Positions 25,909 through 34,961 of a stretch of 64,000 nucleotides of DNA are shown here, one piece after another. This stretch comes from Nioella aestuarii (GTDB lineage: Bacteria > Pseudomonadota > Alphaproteobacteria > Rhodobacterales > Rhodobacteraceae). The notes beneath the pieces are model-generated. The model did no database searches and was not told where the DNA came from. It saw nothing but the letters and a program-made list of their open reading frames with translations. The DNA is taken from NCBI RefSeq assembly GCF_050896395.1, contig NZ_JBPBBA010000003.1:141920-205919 (forward strand), written 5' to 3'. Position numbers and translations under genes: made by a program. Each line of letters starts with the position of its first letter. Position 1 is the first letter of the stretch.

Positions 25909-27054
25909 ATGGATTTCGCATTGTCCGAAGAACAGGTGATGATCTTCGACATGGCCAAGGCCTTTGGCGAGGAACATATCGCCCCTTTCGCCATGGAATG
26001 GGAAGCGGCGGGCACGATCCCGAAGGACCTGTGGCCCAAGATCGCGGAGCTTGGCTTTGGCGGGCTTTACGTGTCCGAGGAGTATGGCGGATCGGGGCTG
26101 AGCCGCCTGGATGCGACGCTGGTCTTCGAGGCGCTGGCCATGTCCTGCCCCGCCGTCGGCAGCTTCCTGTCGATTCACAACATGTGCGGCGGCATGATCG
26201 ACAAGTTCGGCTCGGACGACACCAAGGCGCGCTGGCTGCCCGACCTGTGCACGATGGAGAAGGTGTTTTCCTACTGCCTGACCGAACCGGGGTCCGGGTC
26301 CGACGCCGCTGCGCTCCGCACCCGCGCGGAGCGGACGAATGAGGGCTATACGCTCAATGGCACCAAGGCGTTCATCTCGGGCGGCTCCTATTCCGATGCT
26401 TACGTGACGATGGTCCGCACCGGCGAGGATGGCCCAAAGGGAATTTCGACCGTGGTCGTGGAGGACGGCACCGAGGGGCTCTCTTTCGGGGCGCTGGAGA
26501 AAAAGATGGGCTGGCTCGCCCAACCCACGGCGCAGGTGCAGTTCGACGATTGCAAGGTGCCTGCCGACAATCTGATCGGCGAGGAAGGCAAGGGGTTTTC
26601 CTACGCGATGGCAGGTCTCGATGGCGGGCGGCTCAATATCGCGGCCTCGGCCCTTGGCGGCGCGCAGAAGGCGCTCGACCTGACGCTGGCCTATATGGGG
26701 GAACGCAAGGCCTTTGGGCGCACCATCGACAGCTTTCAGGCGCTGCAATTCAAGCTGGCAGAGATGGAGGTCAAACTGCAATCCGCCCGCACCTTCCTGC
26801 GCCAGGCGGCATGGAAGCTGGACAACAAGGCCCATGACGCCACCAAGTTCTGCGCCATGGCCAAGATGTATGTGACCGATGCCAGCTTCGACGTGGCCAA
26901 TACCTGCCTGCAACTCCATGGCGGCTATGGCTACCTCGCCGATTACGGAATCGAGAAGATCGTCCGCGACCTGCGGGTGCACCAGATCCTCGAAGGCACC
27001 AATGAGATCATGAGACTTATCGTGTCTCGTCAGATGCTTGCGGAGCGCGGTTAA
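25909..27054 (+). CDS. Acyl-CoA dehydrogenase, isobutyryl-CoA type
   Basis: 381-residue FAD flavoenzyme. Family blocks are LTEPGSGSDAAALRTRAER, SGGSYSDAYVTMVRTG, AFGRTIDSFQALQFKLAEM, and the C-terminal YGIEKIVRDLRVHQILEGTNE, whose Glu is the catalytic-base position. The next two genes convert the expected downstream intermediates of valine (3-hydroxyisobutyryl-CoA and 3-hydroxyisobutyrate), so isobutyryl-CoA is the likely substrate. Strong GGGAGGAG before the ATG. Its stop shares bases with the next start (TAATG). Confidence 0.93.
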   Translation: MDFALSEEQVMIFDMAKAFGEEHIAPFAMEWEAAGTIPKDLWPKIAELGFGGLYVSEEYGGSGLSRLDATLVFEALAMSCPAVGSFLSIHNMCGGMIDKFGSDDTKARWLPDLCTMEKVFSYCLTEPGSGSDAAALRTRAERTNEGYTLNGTKAFISGGSYSDAYVTMVRTGEDGPKGISTVVVEDGTEGLSFGALEKKMGWLAQPTAQVQFDDCKVPADNLIGEEGKGFSYAMAGLDGGRLNIAASALGGAQKALDLTLAYMGERKAFGRTIDSFQALQFKLAEMEVKLQSARTFLRQAAWKLDNKAHDATKFCAMAKMYVTDASFDVANTCLQLHGGYGYLADYGIEKIVRDLRVHQILEGTNEIMRLIVSRQMLAERG

Positions 27055-28088
27055 TGTCGGACATCACCTGCCGCATCGAGGGCCGCGCGGGCCGGATCAC
27101 GCTCAACCGCCCCAAGGCGCTGAACGCGCTGACCTGGGACATGTGCCTGGAGATCGAGAAAGCGCTGATTGCCTGGGCCGATGACCCGGTGGTCAAGCTG
27201 CTGATCATCGACGGGCTGCCCTGCGAAAAGGCCTTCTGCGCGGGCGGCGATCTGGCCGAGATGTATGCGACCGGCAGCGCGGGCGATTATAGCTATGGCC
27301 GCCGCTTCTGGCAGGACGAATACCGCATGAACGCGGCCCTGTTCAATTTCCCCAAACCCGTCATCACCTTCCTGCATGGCTTCGTCATGGGCGGCGGCGT
27401 GGGCGTCGGCTGCCATGGCTCGCATCGCATCGTCTGCGACGACACGCGGGTCGCGATGCCGGAAACCAAGGTCGGGCTGGTGCCCGATGTGGGCGGCTCG
27501 CTGATCCTTGCGCGCGCGCCGGGGCGCTTGGGCGAATATCTCGGCGTTACCTCCGCCCGGATGGGACCGGGCGACGCGATCCATGCGGGATTTGCCGATT
27601 ACTACATCCCGCGCGACCACTGGGCGTCGTTGATGGAGACGCTTGTGGAAACCGGCGATTGGGAGGCCGTGGATCGCAGTGCCCTGCCCGCCCCGGACTC
27701 GAAGATCGCTGCACAACAAGCTGAAATAGTTGATCTTTTCGGCGGAGAAACGCTGCGCGATATTGTGAATCTGTTGGCCGCGACCGATAGCGACTTCGCC
27801 CGCAGTGCTCTGAAGGAGATGGAGAGTAATTCACCGATTTCAATGGCTTGCGCGGTGGAGTTAATCCATCGCAGCCGCGCCAAGGACACGATCGAAGGCG
27901 CGCTTGAGATGGAATACCGCTTTACCGCGCGCTCCATGGAAAAAGGCGATTTCCTTGAAGGCATCCGCGCCATCATCATCGACAAGGACAACGCGCCCAA
28001 GTGGCGCCATGCCGGACCGGGCGCGGTTCCCCCCGCTGACGTGGCCGCCATGTTCCAGCCGCTTAGGGCGGACGCCCTGACCCTCTGA
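27054..28088 (+). CDS. 3-Hydroxyisobutyryl-CoA hydrolase (enoyl-CoA hydratase fold)
   Basis: 344 residues of the crotonase superfamily. The oxyanion-hole segments are EKAFCAGGDLAEMYATG and FVMGGGVGVGCHGSHRI, and MPETKVGLVPDVGGS is typical of the HIBCH branch, which is longer than ordinary enoyl-CoA hydratases because of its C-terminal extension. It hydrolyses 3-hydroxyisobutyryl-CoA in valine degradation. It starts on the last base of the acyl-CoA dehydrogenase gene and precedes mmsB by 12 bases, so an operon is clear. Confidence 0.93.
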   Translation: MSDITCRIEGRAGRITLNRPKALNALTWDMCLEIEKALIAWADDPVVKLLIIDGLPCEKAFCAGGDLAEMYATGSAGDYSYGRRFWQDEYRMNAALFNFPKPVITFLHGFVMGGGVGVGCHGSHRIVCDDTRVAMPETKVGLVPDVGGSLILARAPGRLGEYLGVTSARMGPGDAIHAGFADYYIPRDHWASLMETLVETGDWEAVDRSALPAPDSKIAAQQAEIVDLFGGETLRDIVNLLAATDSDFARSALKEMESNSPISMACAVELIHRSRAKDTIEGALEMEYRFTARSMEKGDFLEGIRAIIIDKDNAPKWRHAGPGAVPPADVAAMFQPLRADALTL

Positions 28089-28100
28089 AGGAGAGATATC

Positions 28101-28976
28101 ATGAAGATCGGATTCATCGGCCTTGGCAATATGGGCAGTCCCATGGCGGCCAATCTGGTGGCAGCCGGCCACGAAGTAACGGGCTTCGACCTCGCCGCAC
28201 CCGCGCCTGAGGGCGTGACCATGGCCGCCAGTGCCGCTGACGCCGCCAAGGGGCAAGACGTGGTCATCACCATGCTGCCCAATGGCGCGATCCTTAAGGC
28301 GGTGGCGAGCGATGTGATCCCTCCGATGACCGCAGGCGCAGTGCTGCTGGATTGTTCCACGGTCGAAGTGGACGCCGCGCGCGACGTGGCAGGCCAGTGC
28401 GAGGCGGCGGGGCTTGGCTTCCTCGATGCGCCCGTGTCTGGCGGTGTCGGCGGGGCTGCGGCGGGGACGCTCACCTTCATGGTTGGTGGCAGCGACACGG
28501 CCTTTGCCACAGCCAAGCCGCTCTTTGACATCATGGGCCAGAAGGCCGTGCATTGCGGCCCGGCGGGCAACGGACAAGCCGCCAAGATTTGCAACAACAT
28601 GATCCTGGGCGTCACCATGATCGCCACCTGCGAGGCCTTCGCGCTTGCCGACAAGCTGGGGCTGGCGCGCGACAAGATGTTTGACGTTGTCAGCACCTCA
28701 TCGGGCTATAGCTGGACCATGAACGCCTATTGCCCGGCGCCGGGCGTGGGGCCGCAAAGCCCCGCCGACAACGGCTACAAGCCCGGTTTCGCGGCAGAGC
28801 TGATGTTGAAAGACCTGCGCCTGTCTCAGGCCGCCGCCGAAGCAGCAGATGCCGATACGCCCATGGGTCAGGCCGCAGCTGCGCTGTACGCGCAGTTCGT
28901 TGAGGCCGAGGACGGCAAGGGCATGGATTTTTCCGCCATGCTGCCCCGGTTTGAAAAGCGCGGGCGCCAGGGCTGA
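28101..28976 (+). CDS. mmsB: 3-Hydroxyisobutyrate dehydrogenase
   Basis: 291-residue NAD-dependent enzyme oxidising 3-hydroxyisobutyrate to methylmalonate semialdehyde, the substrate of the product of mmsA at 21.7 kb. It has the Rossmann motif GFIGLGNMGSPMA at the N-terminus, the substrate-binding DAPVSGGVGGAAAGTL, and catalytic Lys in GNGQAAKICNNM. AAGGAGAGATATC precedes the ATG. It is the last gene of the valine operon, and a strong hairpin follows. Confidence 0.96.
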   Translation: MKIGFIGLGNMGSPMAANLVAAGHEVTGFDLAAPAPEGVTMAASAADAAKGQDVVITMLPNGAILKAVASDVIPPMTAGAVLLDCSTVEVDAARDVAGQCEAAGLGFLDAPVSGGVGGAAAGTLTFMVGGSDTAFATAKPLFDIMGQKAVHCGPAGNGQAAKICNNMILGVTMIATCEAFALADKLGLARDKMFDVVSTSSGYSWTMNAYCPAPGVGPQSPADNGYKPGFAAELMLKDLRLSQAAAEAADADTPMGQAAAALYAQFVEAEDGKGMDFSAMLPRFEKRGRQG

Positions 28977-29090
28977 TCACGATCAGCTCATCAAGTGGAT
29001 CCGGCAGGGCAACAATCGCACCTGTCGTTTCCCTCGTTCCATGTCCACATGCGTGATCGTCCGCTTCAGCGGAGAGCGGGCCGACGAAGG

Positions 29091-29111
29091 CCCCCGCGAA
29101 AGCGGGGGTTT
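29091..29111 (+). terminator. Terminator hairpin after the valine operon
   Basis: CCCCCGC-GAAA-GCGGGGG with a stable GAAA tetraloop followed by TTT, about 115 bases after mmsB. Confidence 0.7.
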
Positions 29112-29168
29112 GAGGAGGCGCGCAGCCACCGCCCGTCAGGGCAACAATTCAACGAATGTGAATGAAAG

Positions 29169-29245
29169 TGGCGCGGTTGACGGGGCTCGAACCCGCGACC
29201 CCCGGCGTGACAGGCCGGTACTCTAACCAACTGAGCTACAACCGC
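29169..29245 (-). tRNA. tRNA-Asp (GTC)
   Basis: A 77-base cloverleaf. The acceptor stem GCGGTTG pairs with CAACCGC, the anticodon stem CCGGC/GCCGG surrounds loop CTGTCAC with anticodon GTC, and the T-loop is GGTTCGAGCC. Discriminator G and an encoded CCA complete the 3' end. Confidence 0.97.
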
Positions 29246-29378
29246 CCGCTGCATCGCCCGCGACCCTTCGGCCTCGTGGCGTGAGGCGGGTTCTATGTGC
29301 CCCGCGCCCCCCCGTCAAGCGCGGTTTTGCGCTTAAATCCCCGCCGGGCGAATTTTTTCGCAGCCACCCTGCGCAGGC

Positions 29379-30380
29379 CTATCCACGCCTGAGCGGGCGG
29401 CGCGGCGCGACCGGGCTTCGGCGCTGCCGCTCACGCATGAAAACATAGATGCCAGCCCCCGCGATCAACATGGTTCCCGCCAGCACCCAAAGGTCTGGCA
29501 CCTCTCCGAACACAAGCCAGCCCGAGGCGATGGCCAACGGCAGCGCAGTGTATTCGAAAGAGGAGATCGTCGCGGCGTTACCCATCTTGTAGGCCGCCGA
29601 CAGCAGGTATCCGATTGCGCCGGACATGCAGCCAAGCAGGATGAAGAGCGGCCAATCGCCTGGCGTTGGCCAGACCCAGGCCCGAAACAGAAAGACCAGG
29701 CTCTCCGCCTCAACCCCTTCAGCAAACCGTCCATCGCCTGCCACCAGAAAGAAACCAATGCTGACCACAAGGAACACGCCCTGGATATAGACTGCCAATG
29801 CCGAGGCCTTGGAATAGACCCCCAGCTTTCGCGTCATCACCTGCATCGCCGCATAGGCCGTGGCCGCAAGGACCGGCAGCAGGAGTGTCCAGCGTTCTGG
29901 CGCATCTTCACCGGCCATACCGGGGCGTGTCATGACCAGAACGCCCGCAAATCCCACGATGATGGCCGTGATCCTGTGAATCCCAACCTTTTCTTTCAGC
30001 ACCACGACCGACAACACCGTGATGATCAGCGGCGCCACGAAAAAGGTTGCCACCGCATCGGCCAGCGGCATCACTGCCAGCGCCGCAAAGTAGAGCATGT
30101 TCGAGATCACGACGAATACCCCGCGCAGCAGGTGCAACCCCGGCGTGGCCGTGCGCAATTCCCGAAATCCGCCCTCGAATTGCAGGATCACCAGCGAAAA
30201 GACGATCCCGATGGCCGAGCGGACAAAGACCATCTGGTGCAACGGATAGTCGCCACCAAGCGCCTTGATCAGGGAATCGTTCACGGTGATGAAGACCATG
30301 CCCGCAAGAATCAACAGGATCGCGAGCGGCTGTGTCTCCTCGGTGGGACGCGGAGCGCCGGGCATGTCGTTTGCTTTCAT
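29379..30380 (-). CDS. EamA/DMT family transporter
   Basis: 333 residues with ten predicted membrane helices in two EamA repeats (first repeat LAILLILAGMVFITVNDSLI, second SKASALAVYIQGVFLVVSIG). This is a metabolite exporter-type permease of the drug/metabolite superfamily; substrate unknown. The cytoplasmic tail is basic (RERQRRSPVAPRRPLRRG). It ends in TAG, showing that TAG is an ordinary stop here. Confidence 0.92.
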   Translation of the reverse strand: MKANDMPGAPRPTEETQPLAILLILAGMVFITVNDSLIKALGGDYPLHQMVFVRSAIGIVFSLVILQFEGGFRELRTATPGLHLLRGVFVVISNMLYFAALAVMPLADAVATFFVAPLIITVLSVVVLKEKVGIHRITAIIVGFAGVLVMTRPGMAGEDAPERWTLLLPVLAATAYAAMQVMTRKLGVYSKASALAVYIQGVFLVVSIGFFLVAGDGRFAEGVEAESLVFLFRAWVWPTPGDWPLFILLGCMSGAIGYLLSAAYKMGNAATISSFEYTALPLAIASGWLVFGEVPDLWVLAGTMLIAGAGIYVFMRERQRRSPVAPRRPLRRG

Positions 30381-30464
30381 TGGGTTGGGCGCGGACGCAG
30401 ATGAACTCCGCCGCGCTCAATCAGCCCTAGCGCGAAAATCAAACGCTGAGAACCCTTTGCGGCC

Positions 30465-30623
30465 TCAGTCCCCTTTCGCCCAAAGCGGCCCTCGATCCGG
30501 AGCGGGGATGAATTCCGCGTCATCTCCGGGGGGCAAATGGAACGGGCCCGACTGCCAATCCGCCGCGCGCCACGCTTCCTTGGCCTCCAGGATCCGCTCC
30601 TTGCTGGAGGACACGAAATTCCA
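30465..30623 (-). pseudogene. Stranded C-terminus of pirin beyond an amber codon
   Basis: After TAG (30624-30626) the same frame encodes WNFVSSSKERILEAKEAW, PPGDDAEFIP and a TGA 52 codons later. WWNFVSSSKERI followed by PGDDEFIP is the standard tail of pirin-family proteins, so the TAG probably replaced the first Trp codon (TGG) of that motif. Confidence 0.8.
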
Positions 30624-31427
30624 CTAGATATGGCGCGGACCATTCAGGGTGGCGCCGCCCAGAAGGATCAGCCGTGCGCCTGCCGGTCCTGCAGTCAGGG
30701 CCAGCCTGTCACCGGGGCGGAACACCATCATCTCGCCGGCCTTATGGCTGTCCCCTGCCAGTTCGACAGAGCCCTCGGCGACATATACACCCCTGTCCTC
30801 TTGGTCATCTGGCAGCGGCAGCACTGCTCCGGCCTCCAAGATCGCGTCCGCATAGAACATTTCGGACGGGACCGGGACCGGGGCAGTTTCGCCATAAGCA
30901 GACCCCAAAATCAGGCGCAGTTCCTTGCCCTCGGCCTTCAGCACCGGCAATTCGTCCTTGCCCGCATGATGAAAGTCTGGCGCGCGCTCCTCCTGGTCCT
31001 CGGGCAGTGCAATCCATGTCTGGATGCCGAAGAAGGGCATGGGCAGGGTCTGGGTCTCGTCATCGGTGCGTTCGGAATGGGTGATCCCCTGCCCGGCCAC
31101 CATCAGGTTCACATCGCCCGGTTCGATCCATCCATCGGTGCCAAGACTGTCGCGGTGATGCATCCGGCCCCGGTAGAGGTAGGAGATCTTCGCCAGTCCG
31201 ATATGCGGGTGCGGGCGCACATCCAGGCCCTTGGTTGGCAGCATTTCGGCCGGGCCCATCTGGTCGAAGAAAATGAACGGTCCAACCATCTGCCGCTTGG
31301 GGGCTGGCAGCGCGCGACGCACTTCAAATCCACCCAGGTCGCGGGCGCGCGGGATGATCAATGTCTCGATGGCATCGACCCCATCACCCAATGGGCAATG
31401 CGGGTCGAGGGCGGGGTTCCAGCTCAT
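30624..31427 (-). CDS. Pirin family protein, C-terminus cut by in-frame TAG
   Basis: 267 residues before the amber codon, about 320 with the stranded tail. Pirins are cytoplasmic two-cupin proteins with a metal in the N-terminal cupin. Metal-site residues are visible in RPHPHIGLAKISYLYRG (two His), HHRDSLG and GQGITHSE. The second cupin (MFYADAILEAGAVL to FRPGDRLALTAG) is complete. Only the conserved C-terminal helix and tail are lost, so the product may still fold. Apart from the amber codon the reading frame is intact. Confidence 0.85.
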   Translation of the reverse strand: MSWNPALDPHCPLGDGVDAIETLIIPRARDLGGFEVRRALPAPKRQMVGPFIFFDQMGPAEMLPTKGLDVRPHPHIGLAKISYLYRGRMHHRDSLGTDGWIEPGDVNLMVAGQGITHSERTDDETQTLPMPFFGIQTWIALPEDQEERAPDFHHAGKDELPVLKAEGKELRLILGSAYGETAPVPVPSEMFYADAILEAGAVLPLPDDQEDRGVYVAEGSVELAGDSHKAGEMMVFRPGDRLALTAGPAGARLILLGGATLNGPRHI

Positions 31428-31559
31428 GTCCTTTGTCTCCTATCGTTTTGCAGGTGAGACAAAGATAGGTCCAAAAGACGCGCATACCTATTATCGCTCC
31501 GCACACAGGCACCGCGCAGCATTGCACGAGCGTAAACCTGATAGACTGCAAAGCCGGAC

Positions 31560-31592
31560 CTCCCGCCAACGGAACAAAGTCGCTGGCGGGAG
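31560..31592 (-). terminator. Possible terminator of the acidic protein gene
   Basis: Nine-base stem CTCCCGCCA / TGGCGGGAG with a 15-base loop, just beyond the stop of the acidic gene. There is no clear T-run, so it is weak. Confidence 0.35.
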
Positions 31593-31617
31593 AGCGGAAC
31601 GGGGGCTGCAGCCGCTA

Positions 31618-32529
31618 TTACATGAACTCTAAAGCGTCCTCTTCCATGCCATCTCCGTCCATGGCTGGGTCGTCATAGGATCCGTCAAGGCTGAGGGCAG
31701 CTATCAGTTCGACGCCTTCGTCAGCTGAGACCCCATCGAGGGCTCCATTGGCCACGGCTTCCTCATAGGAGGCAAGCAGATCATCGGCGGAGTTCCACCC
31801 GTCCTCGGGCGCGTCGATGCGGAACAGTTCCTGCGGGATGTCGATCGGGTTTCCGTTGTCATCGGTGCCCGGGACAAGTTCCAGGAAGATCACAGATTCC
31901 AGCTGAGTGATGTTGTAGTCCGGATCTTCTGCATAGAGGCTATCGTAGTAGGCGACGTAATTCTCGAATGTGCCGTCCTGGCCTTCCGGCAGGGCCTCTT
32001 CAAAGACGTAGACGCCATTCGCAATGCCGCCATTTGCGCCGATTTCGACGCCAAAGCCGATTTTCTCGAAGGTGGGATCTTCGGGGTCTTCTGGATCTTC
32101 GGGTTCGTCGGAGACGGATTTGATGGACCCTTCTTCGGTCGTCGTCGAAGTTGCGCGGATGCCAAGCACGTCAATCTCGTCAATGCTGCTGACATCGGTG
32201 AGTTCCACCAGGTAGCTTTCGCCGCTTTGAAGATAGGTTTCCTTCTCATCCGCATCCGGACCAAGCCCCGGATCCGATAGCGCAACTGCGCCATCCCACT
32301 GGATATGCTCACCTTCCAGCCGTGTGCCGTTCATGTTGAGCGGGCCATCAAGCGACGCGCTGTCACCTGAGAAGTCATCATCCCCGTAATAGATGGCATT
32401 CACATCCATTGAGCCTTCGAGAACTTCGACCTCCGCGAACACACTGCCGGTCACAGGATCTTCAAACACGGTCACCGTGTAAGACAGCCCCTCCAACTCG
32501 TAAGTGAAAGTTTTGGAATGGTCGGGCAT
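31618..32529 (-). CDS. Acidic protein of unknown function
   Basis: 303 residues, strikingly rich in Asp and Glu, with an acidic proline linker (DEPEDPEDPEDP) near the middle that separates two halves. The N-terminal half opens MPDHSKTFTYELEGLSYTVT and reads like a beta-rich domain (EIDVLGIRATSTTTEEG); the C-terminal half includes DNGNPIDIPQELFRID. There is no signal peptide; Hint/RTX-type secreted proteins in this group also lack one, so type I secretion is possible but not shown. GGAGGAATACCT precedes the ATG. The upstream 290 bases are AT-richer than their surroundings and abut a tRNA-Val. Confidence 0.75.
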   Translation of the reverse strand: MPDHSKTFTYELEGLSYTVTVFEDPVTGSVFAEVEVLEGSMDVNAIYYGDDDFSGDSASLDGPLNMNGTRLEGEHIQWDGAVALSDPGLGPDADEKETYLQSGESYLVELTDVSSIDEIDVLGIRATSTTTEEGSIKSVSDEPEDPEDPEDPTFEKIGFGVEIGANGGIANGVYVFEEALPEGQDGTFENYVAYYDSLYAEDPDYNITQLESVIFLELVPGTDDNGNPIDIPQELFRIDAPEDGWNSADDLLASYEEAVANGALDGVSADEGVELIAALSLDGSYDDPAMDGDGMEEDALEFM

Positions 32530-32821
32530 AGGTATTCCTCCGGTCATAAAACCAGATACCGAGGAATATGGCTTCCACGGCTGGTTTTCGAGCCCCCACC
32601 CGAACGCCACAATTTCGCCACGAATTTTTCCAGATTTCGCCGATAATTGACAGATACCGCGGAGATATGCCGGGGAAACAAATTGTTTCTGGGCAACAAA
32701 GCTTTGATGTAATTGAGATTTCTGTTGAGAGCATACCGGACCTGAATCGAGATATACCGATCCTGAATGCGGAAAGCGCAAATCACCGACAATGCTTATA
32801 CTACGATATCGGGAGGGGGAA

Positions 32822-32897
<76 letters not shown>

Positions 32898-32939
32898 GTC
32901 GGCGGTTCTGATAGCGCGGGACCAAAGGGGGCGCAAGCC

Positions 32940-33530
32940 CTAAGCGGACAGGATTTGCGCCTTGCCGTCACGAATGTGATGAACCACCCCCTGCCCGCCC
33001 GGAACCGACGCCAGATCGGTGACCGGAATCCCCAGAACGATGCAGCGCAAAAGCCGCGATGTCACGCCATGGGTGACCAGAACTGTTGGGCCGGTCAGCC
33101 CCTCCAGAACCGCCTGTACCCGCGCCGACATCTGGCCAAGTGTCTCGCCACCCGGCGCACCGAATTTCCACAGATGCGGGTCGGTTGCACGGGCGATGTC
33201 TGGGTATTCGGCCCGAAGCTCCTGTACCGTTCGGCCTTGCCAGCGACCCAGGTTGATCTCGGCCAGGCGCGGATCGGATTCGATGACCAGACCCAATCCC
33301 GAAACCGCGATCTCTGCCGTTCGCATCGCGCGGGGGGCGTCGCTGGAAATGACGCGCACCGGGCCAGAAAGGTGGGCTGCCAAAAGCCGCCCCTGCGCGC
33401 GTGCCTGATCCAGCCCCACAGCGGTCAGGGGCGAATCCAGAAGGCCTTGCAAACGTTCTTCGGTGTTCCACTCGGTCTCGCCGTGGCGCAGCACCCAAAG
33501 CTCGGGGAATTCAAGTCTGGCAGTGGTCAT
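32940..33530 (-). CDS. Histidine phosphatase family protein (phosphoglycerate-mutase-like)
   Basis: 196 residues. The catalytic RHG motif is in LWVLRHGETEWNTEERLQG with the second His in VLVTHGVTSRLLR, and the Arg in SSDAPRAMRTAEIA. Such proteins are phosphatases or cofactor-dependent mutases; substrate not predictable. The ATG at 33530 gives MTTARLEFPELW. It lies between two tRNA-Val genes on the same strand. Confidence 0.92.
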   Translation of the reverse strand: MTTARLEFPELWVLRHGETEWNTEERLQGLLDSPLTAVGLDQARAQGRLLAAHLSGPVRVISSDAPRAMRTAEIAVSGLGLVIESDPRLAEINLGRWQGRTVQELRAEYPDIARATDPHLWKFGAPGGETLGQMSARVQAVLEGLTGPTVLVTHGVTSRLLRCIVLGIPVTDLASVPGGQGVVHHIRDGKAQILSA

Positions 33531-33569
33531 GTAGCGCGCTTTCCGGTGCCCTCTGGTCCTATGAAAACG

Positions 33570-33598
33570 AAAAGGCGCCACGAGTTCGGGGCGCCTTT
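33570..33598 (-). terminator. Terminator of tRNA-Val (CAC)
   Basis: Nine-base stem AAAGGCGCC / GGCGCCTTT (loop of ten), followed on the minus strand by TTTTCGTTTTC. It lies just downstream of the tRNA. Confidence 0.75.
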
Positions 33599-33609
33599 CG
33601 GAAGGAAAA

Positions 33610-33684
33610 TGGTGGGTGATAAGAGATTTGAACTCCTGACATCTTCGATGTGAACGAAGCGCTCTACCACTGAGCTAATCACCC
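33610..33684 (-). tRNA. tRNA-Val (CAC)
   Basis: A 75-base cloverleaf: acceptor GGGTGAT/ATCACCC, anticodon stem CTTCG/CGAAG around TTCACAT (anticodon CAC), T-loop AGTTCAAATCT, discriminator A and encoded CCA. Its anticodon stem equals that of the tRNA-Val (TAC) 0.7 kb away. Confidence 0.96.
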
Positions 33685-33734
33685 GCCGTGGGGCCGTCTT
33701 TTAGCGGCGCTTTCCCAGCTATGCAAGGGGCTGA

Positions 33735-34094
33735 TCACGGATTTTCCGCGCCGTCTTCCTTGGTGATTTCGTCCAGTTCTTTCCCCTTTTGGACCAGCTT
33801 GATCCGCGCCGTCAGCAGATCACCAGACGGCTTGCTGTCGCGCTTTCGCGGGGTGATCTTGCCAAGTCCCGGCAGGGAAATCGTCTGCCCGTCATCAAGC
33901 GCCTGACCGATAGCCTCGCAGACCAGCCCGGCCGCTTCGCGTAGTTCCGAGCGCTTGAGCGCCGACTGCCCGGCGATGGCCTGCATCAGATCCTGCATCT
34001 TGTAGAGTTGCGGTTTGTCGGCACTGTTTTCTTCAGCAGCGGTGTTGTCATCTTCCACGCTGGAAGAGAGCGTCACGATTTCTCCAGCAGTCAT
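33735..34094 (-). CDS. HU/IHF-like DNA-binding protein with acidic N-terminal extension
   Basis: 119 residues. From about residue 33 it matches the HU/IHF fold: MQDLMQAIAGQSALKRSELR, then VCEAIGQALDDGQTISLPGL, and a basic arm (GKITPRKRDSKPSGDLLTAR). The first 30 residues are acidic and low complexity (SVEDDNTAAEENSADK), unusual for HU. GGGGGACTT precedes the ATG at 34094. The DNA-bending role is inferred from the fold. Confidence 0.82.
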   Translation of the reverse strand: MTAGEIVTLSSSVEDDNTAAEENSADKPQLYKMQDLMQAIAGQSALKRSELREAAGLVCEAIGQALDDGQTISLPGLGKITPRKRDSKPSGDLLTARIKLVQKGKELDEITKEDGAENP

Positions 34095-34181
34095 AAGTCC
34101 CCCATTCGGCAGTTTGTTGCTTCTATTGGGGCAACCTAGCAACCGAAGGGTCGACGCACCAGAGCGCGTTTGGAAAGATGC

Positions 34182-34961
34182 TTAATCCGCGCTGCTTGAC
34201 GCCAGACGGATATTGCGCGTGTCCCAACGGGGCCATCCCATCAGCTCCGACACGGTCGTGAACCGATAGCCACGGGCGATCAGCCCATCCAGGGCCGCAG
34301 GCATCGCGCGCACGGTCGGGCCGATAATGTCATGGGCCAGAATCACCGCGCCGCTGTGAGACCGGCTGACGATGCGATTGGCCACCACCGAACTGCCCGG
34401 ACGACGCCAATCCTCAGGATCGACGGACCACAGGATGGTGGGCAACTGCCGCGCTTCGTAGATCAGGTTGCGCTGACGCATGGACAGCAGCCCATAAGGT
34501 GGGCGCATGGTGACGGGCAGACGGCCAACGGTTTCGTTGATCACAACCGTGGTGCGATCCAATTCCCGAAGCAGCCCGTCATTGCCGAGTGACGTCAGAC
34601 GCGGGTGGTTCCAGGTGTGATTGCCGATTTCATGCCCTTCCGCGGCAATGCGGCGGGTCAGTTCCGGATACAGCGCCACACGCCGTCCAATCAGGTAGAA
34701 TGTGGCCCGGATATTGCGCGCGGCCAGCATGTCCAACAACTGTGGCGTCAACGTTTGATGGGGGCCGTCATCGAAGGTCATGGCCACCACTGGCTGATCG
34801 GTGGGCACCCGCGTGATCGTCGTCGGACCGCCCTGAGTGATCCCCTCGGGAATCGAAAAATCCAGCCGGGCTTGCGCTTCGGCGCGGCCAACAAGCGCTG
34901 GCGCGGCCATGATAGCGGTCAGGCAACCGGTAAATCTGCGACGTGTCAGCTTGTTTTTCAT
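34182..34961 (-). CDS. Exported polysaccharide deacetylase
   Basis: 259 residues. NodB-homology motifs: MTFDDGPHQTLT (motif 1), HEIGNHTWNHPRL (metal-binding H-x3-H), MRPPYGLLS (motif 3), WSVDPEDW and VILAHDI (motif 5). The N-terminus KNKLTRRRFTGCLTAIMA, ending near GRAEAQA, is a twin-arginine-type signal. It should deacetylate an envelope or extracellular glycan in the periplasm. The start at 34961 has a weak ribosome site; a longer reading is possible. Confidence 0.92.
   Translation of the reverse strand: MKNKLTRRRFTGCLTAIMAAPALVGRAEAQARLDFSIPEGITQGGPTTITRVPTDQPVVAMTFDDGPHQTLTPQLLDMLAARNIRATFYLIGRRVALYPELTRRIAAEGHEIGNHTWNHPRLTSLGNDGLLRELDRTTVVINETVGRLPVTMRPPYGLLSMRQRNLIYEARQLPTILWSVDPEDWRRPGSSVVANRIVSRSHSGAVILAHDIIGPTVRAMPAALDGLIARGYRFTTVSELMGWPRWDTRNIRLASSSAD

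Noticed and set aside
25741..26982. A 413-codon open frame opposite acyl-CoA dehydrogenase
   Set aside because: Shadow frame; no ribosome site or domain.
18569..31427. Genome-wide recoding of TAG as a sense codon
   Set aside because: Several intact genes end properly in TAG (EamA, ABC-F, cupredoxin, CMD), so the two in-frame ambers are individual events.
33570..33684. Selenocysteine or other special tRNA near the Val tRNAs
   Set aside because: Both cloverleaves are ordinary length with Val anticodons TAC and CAC.
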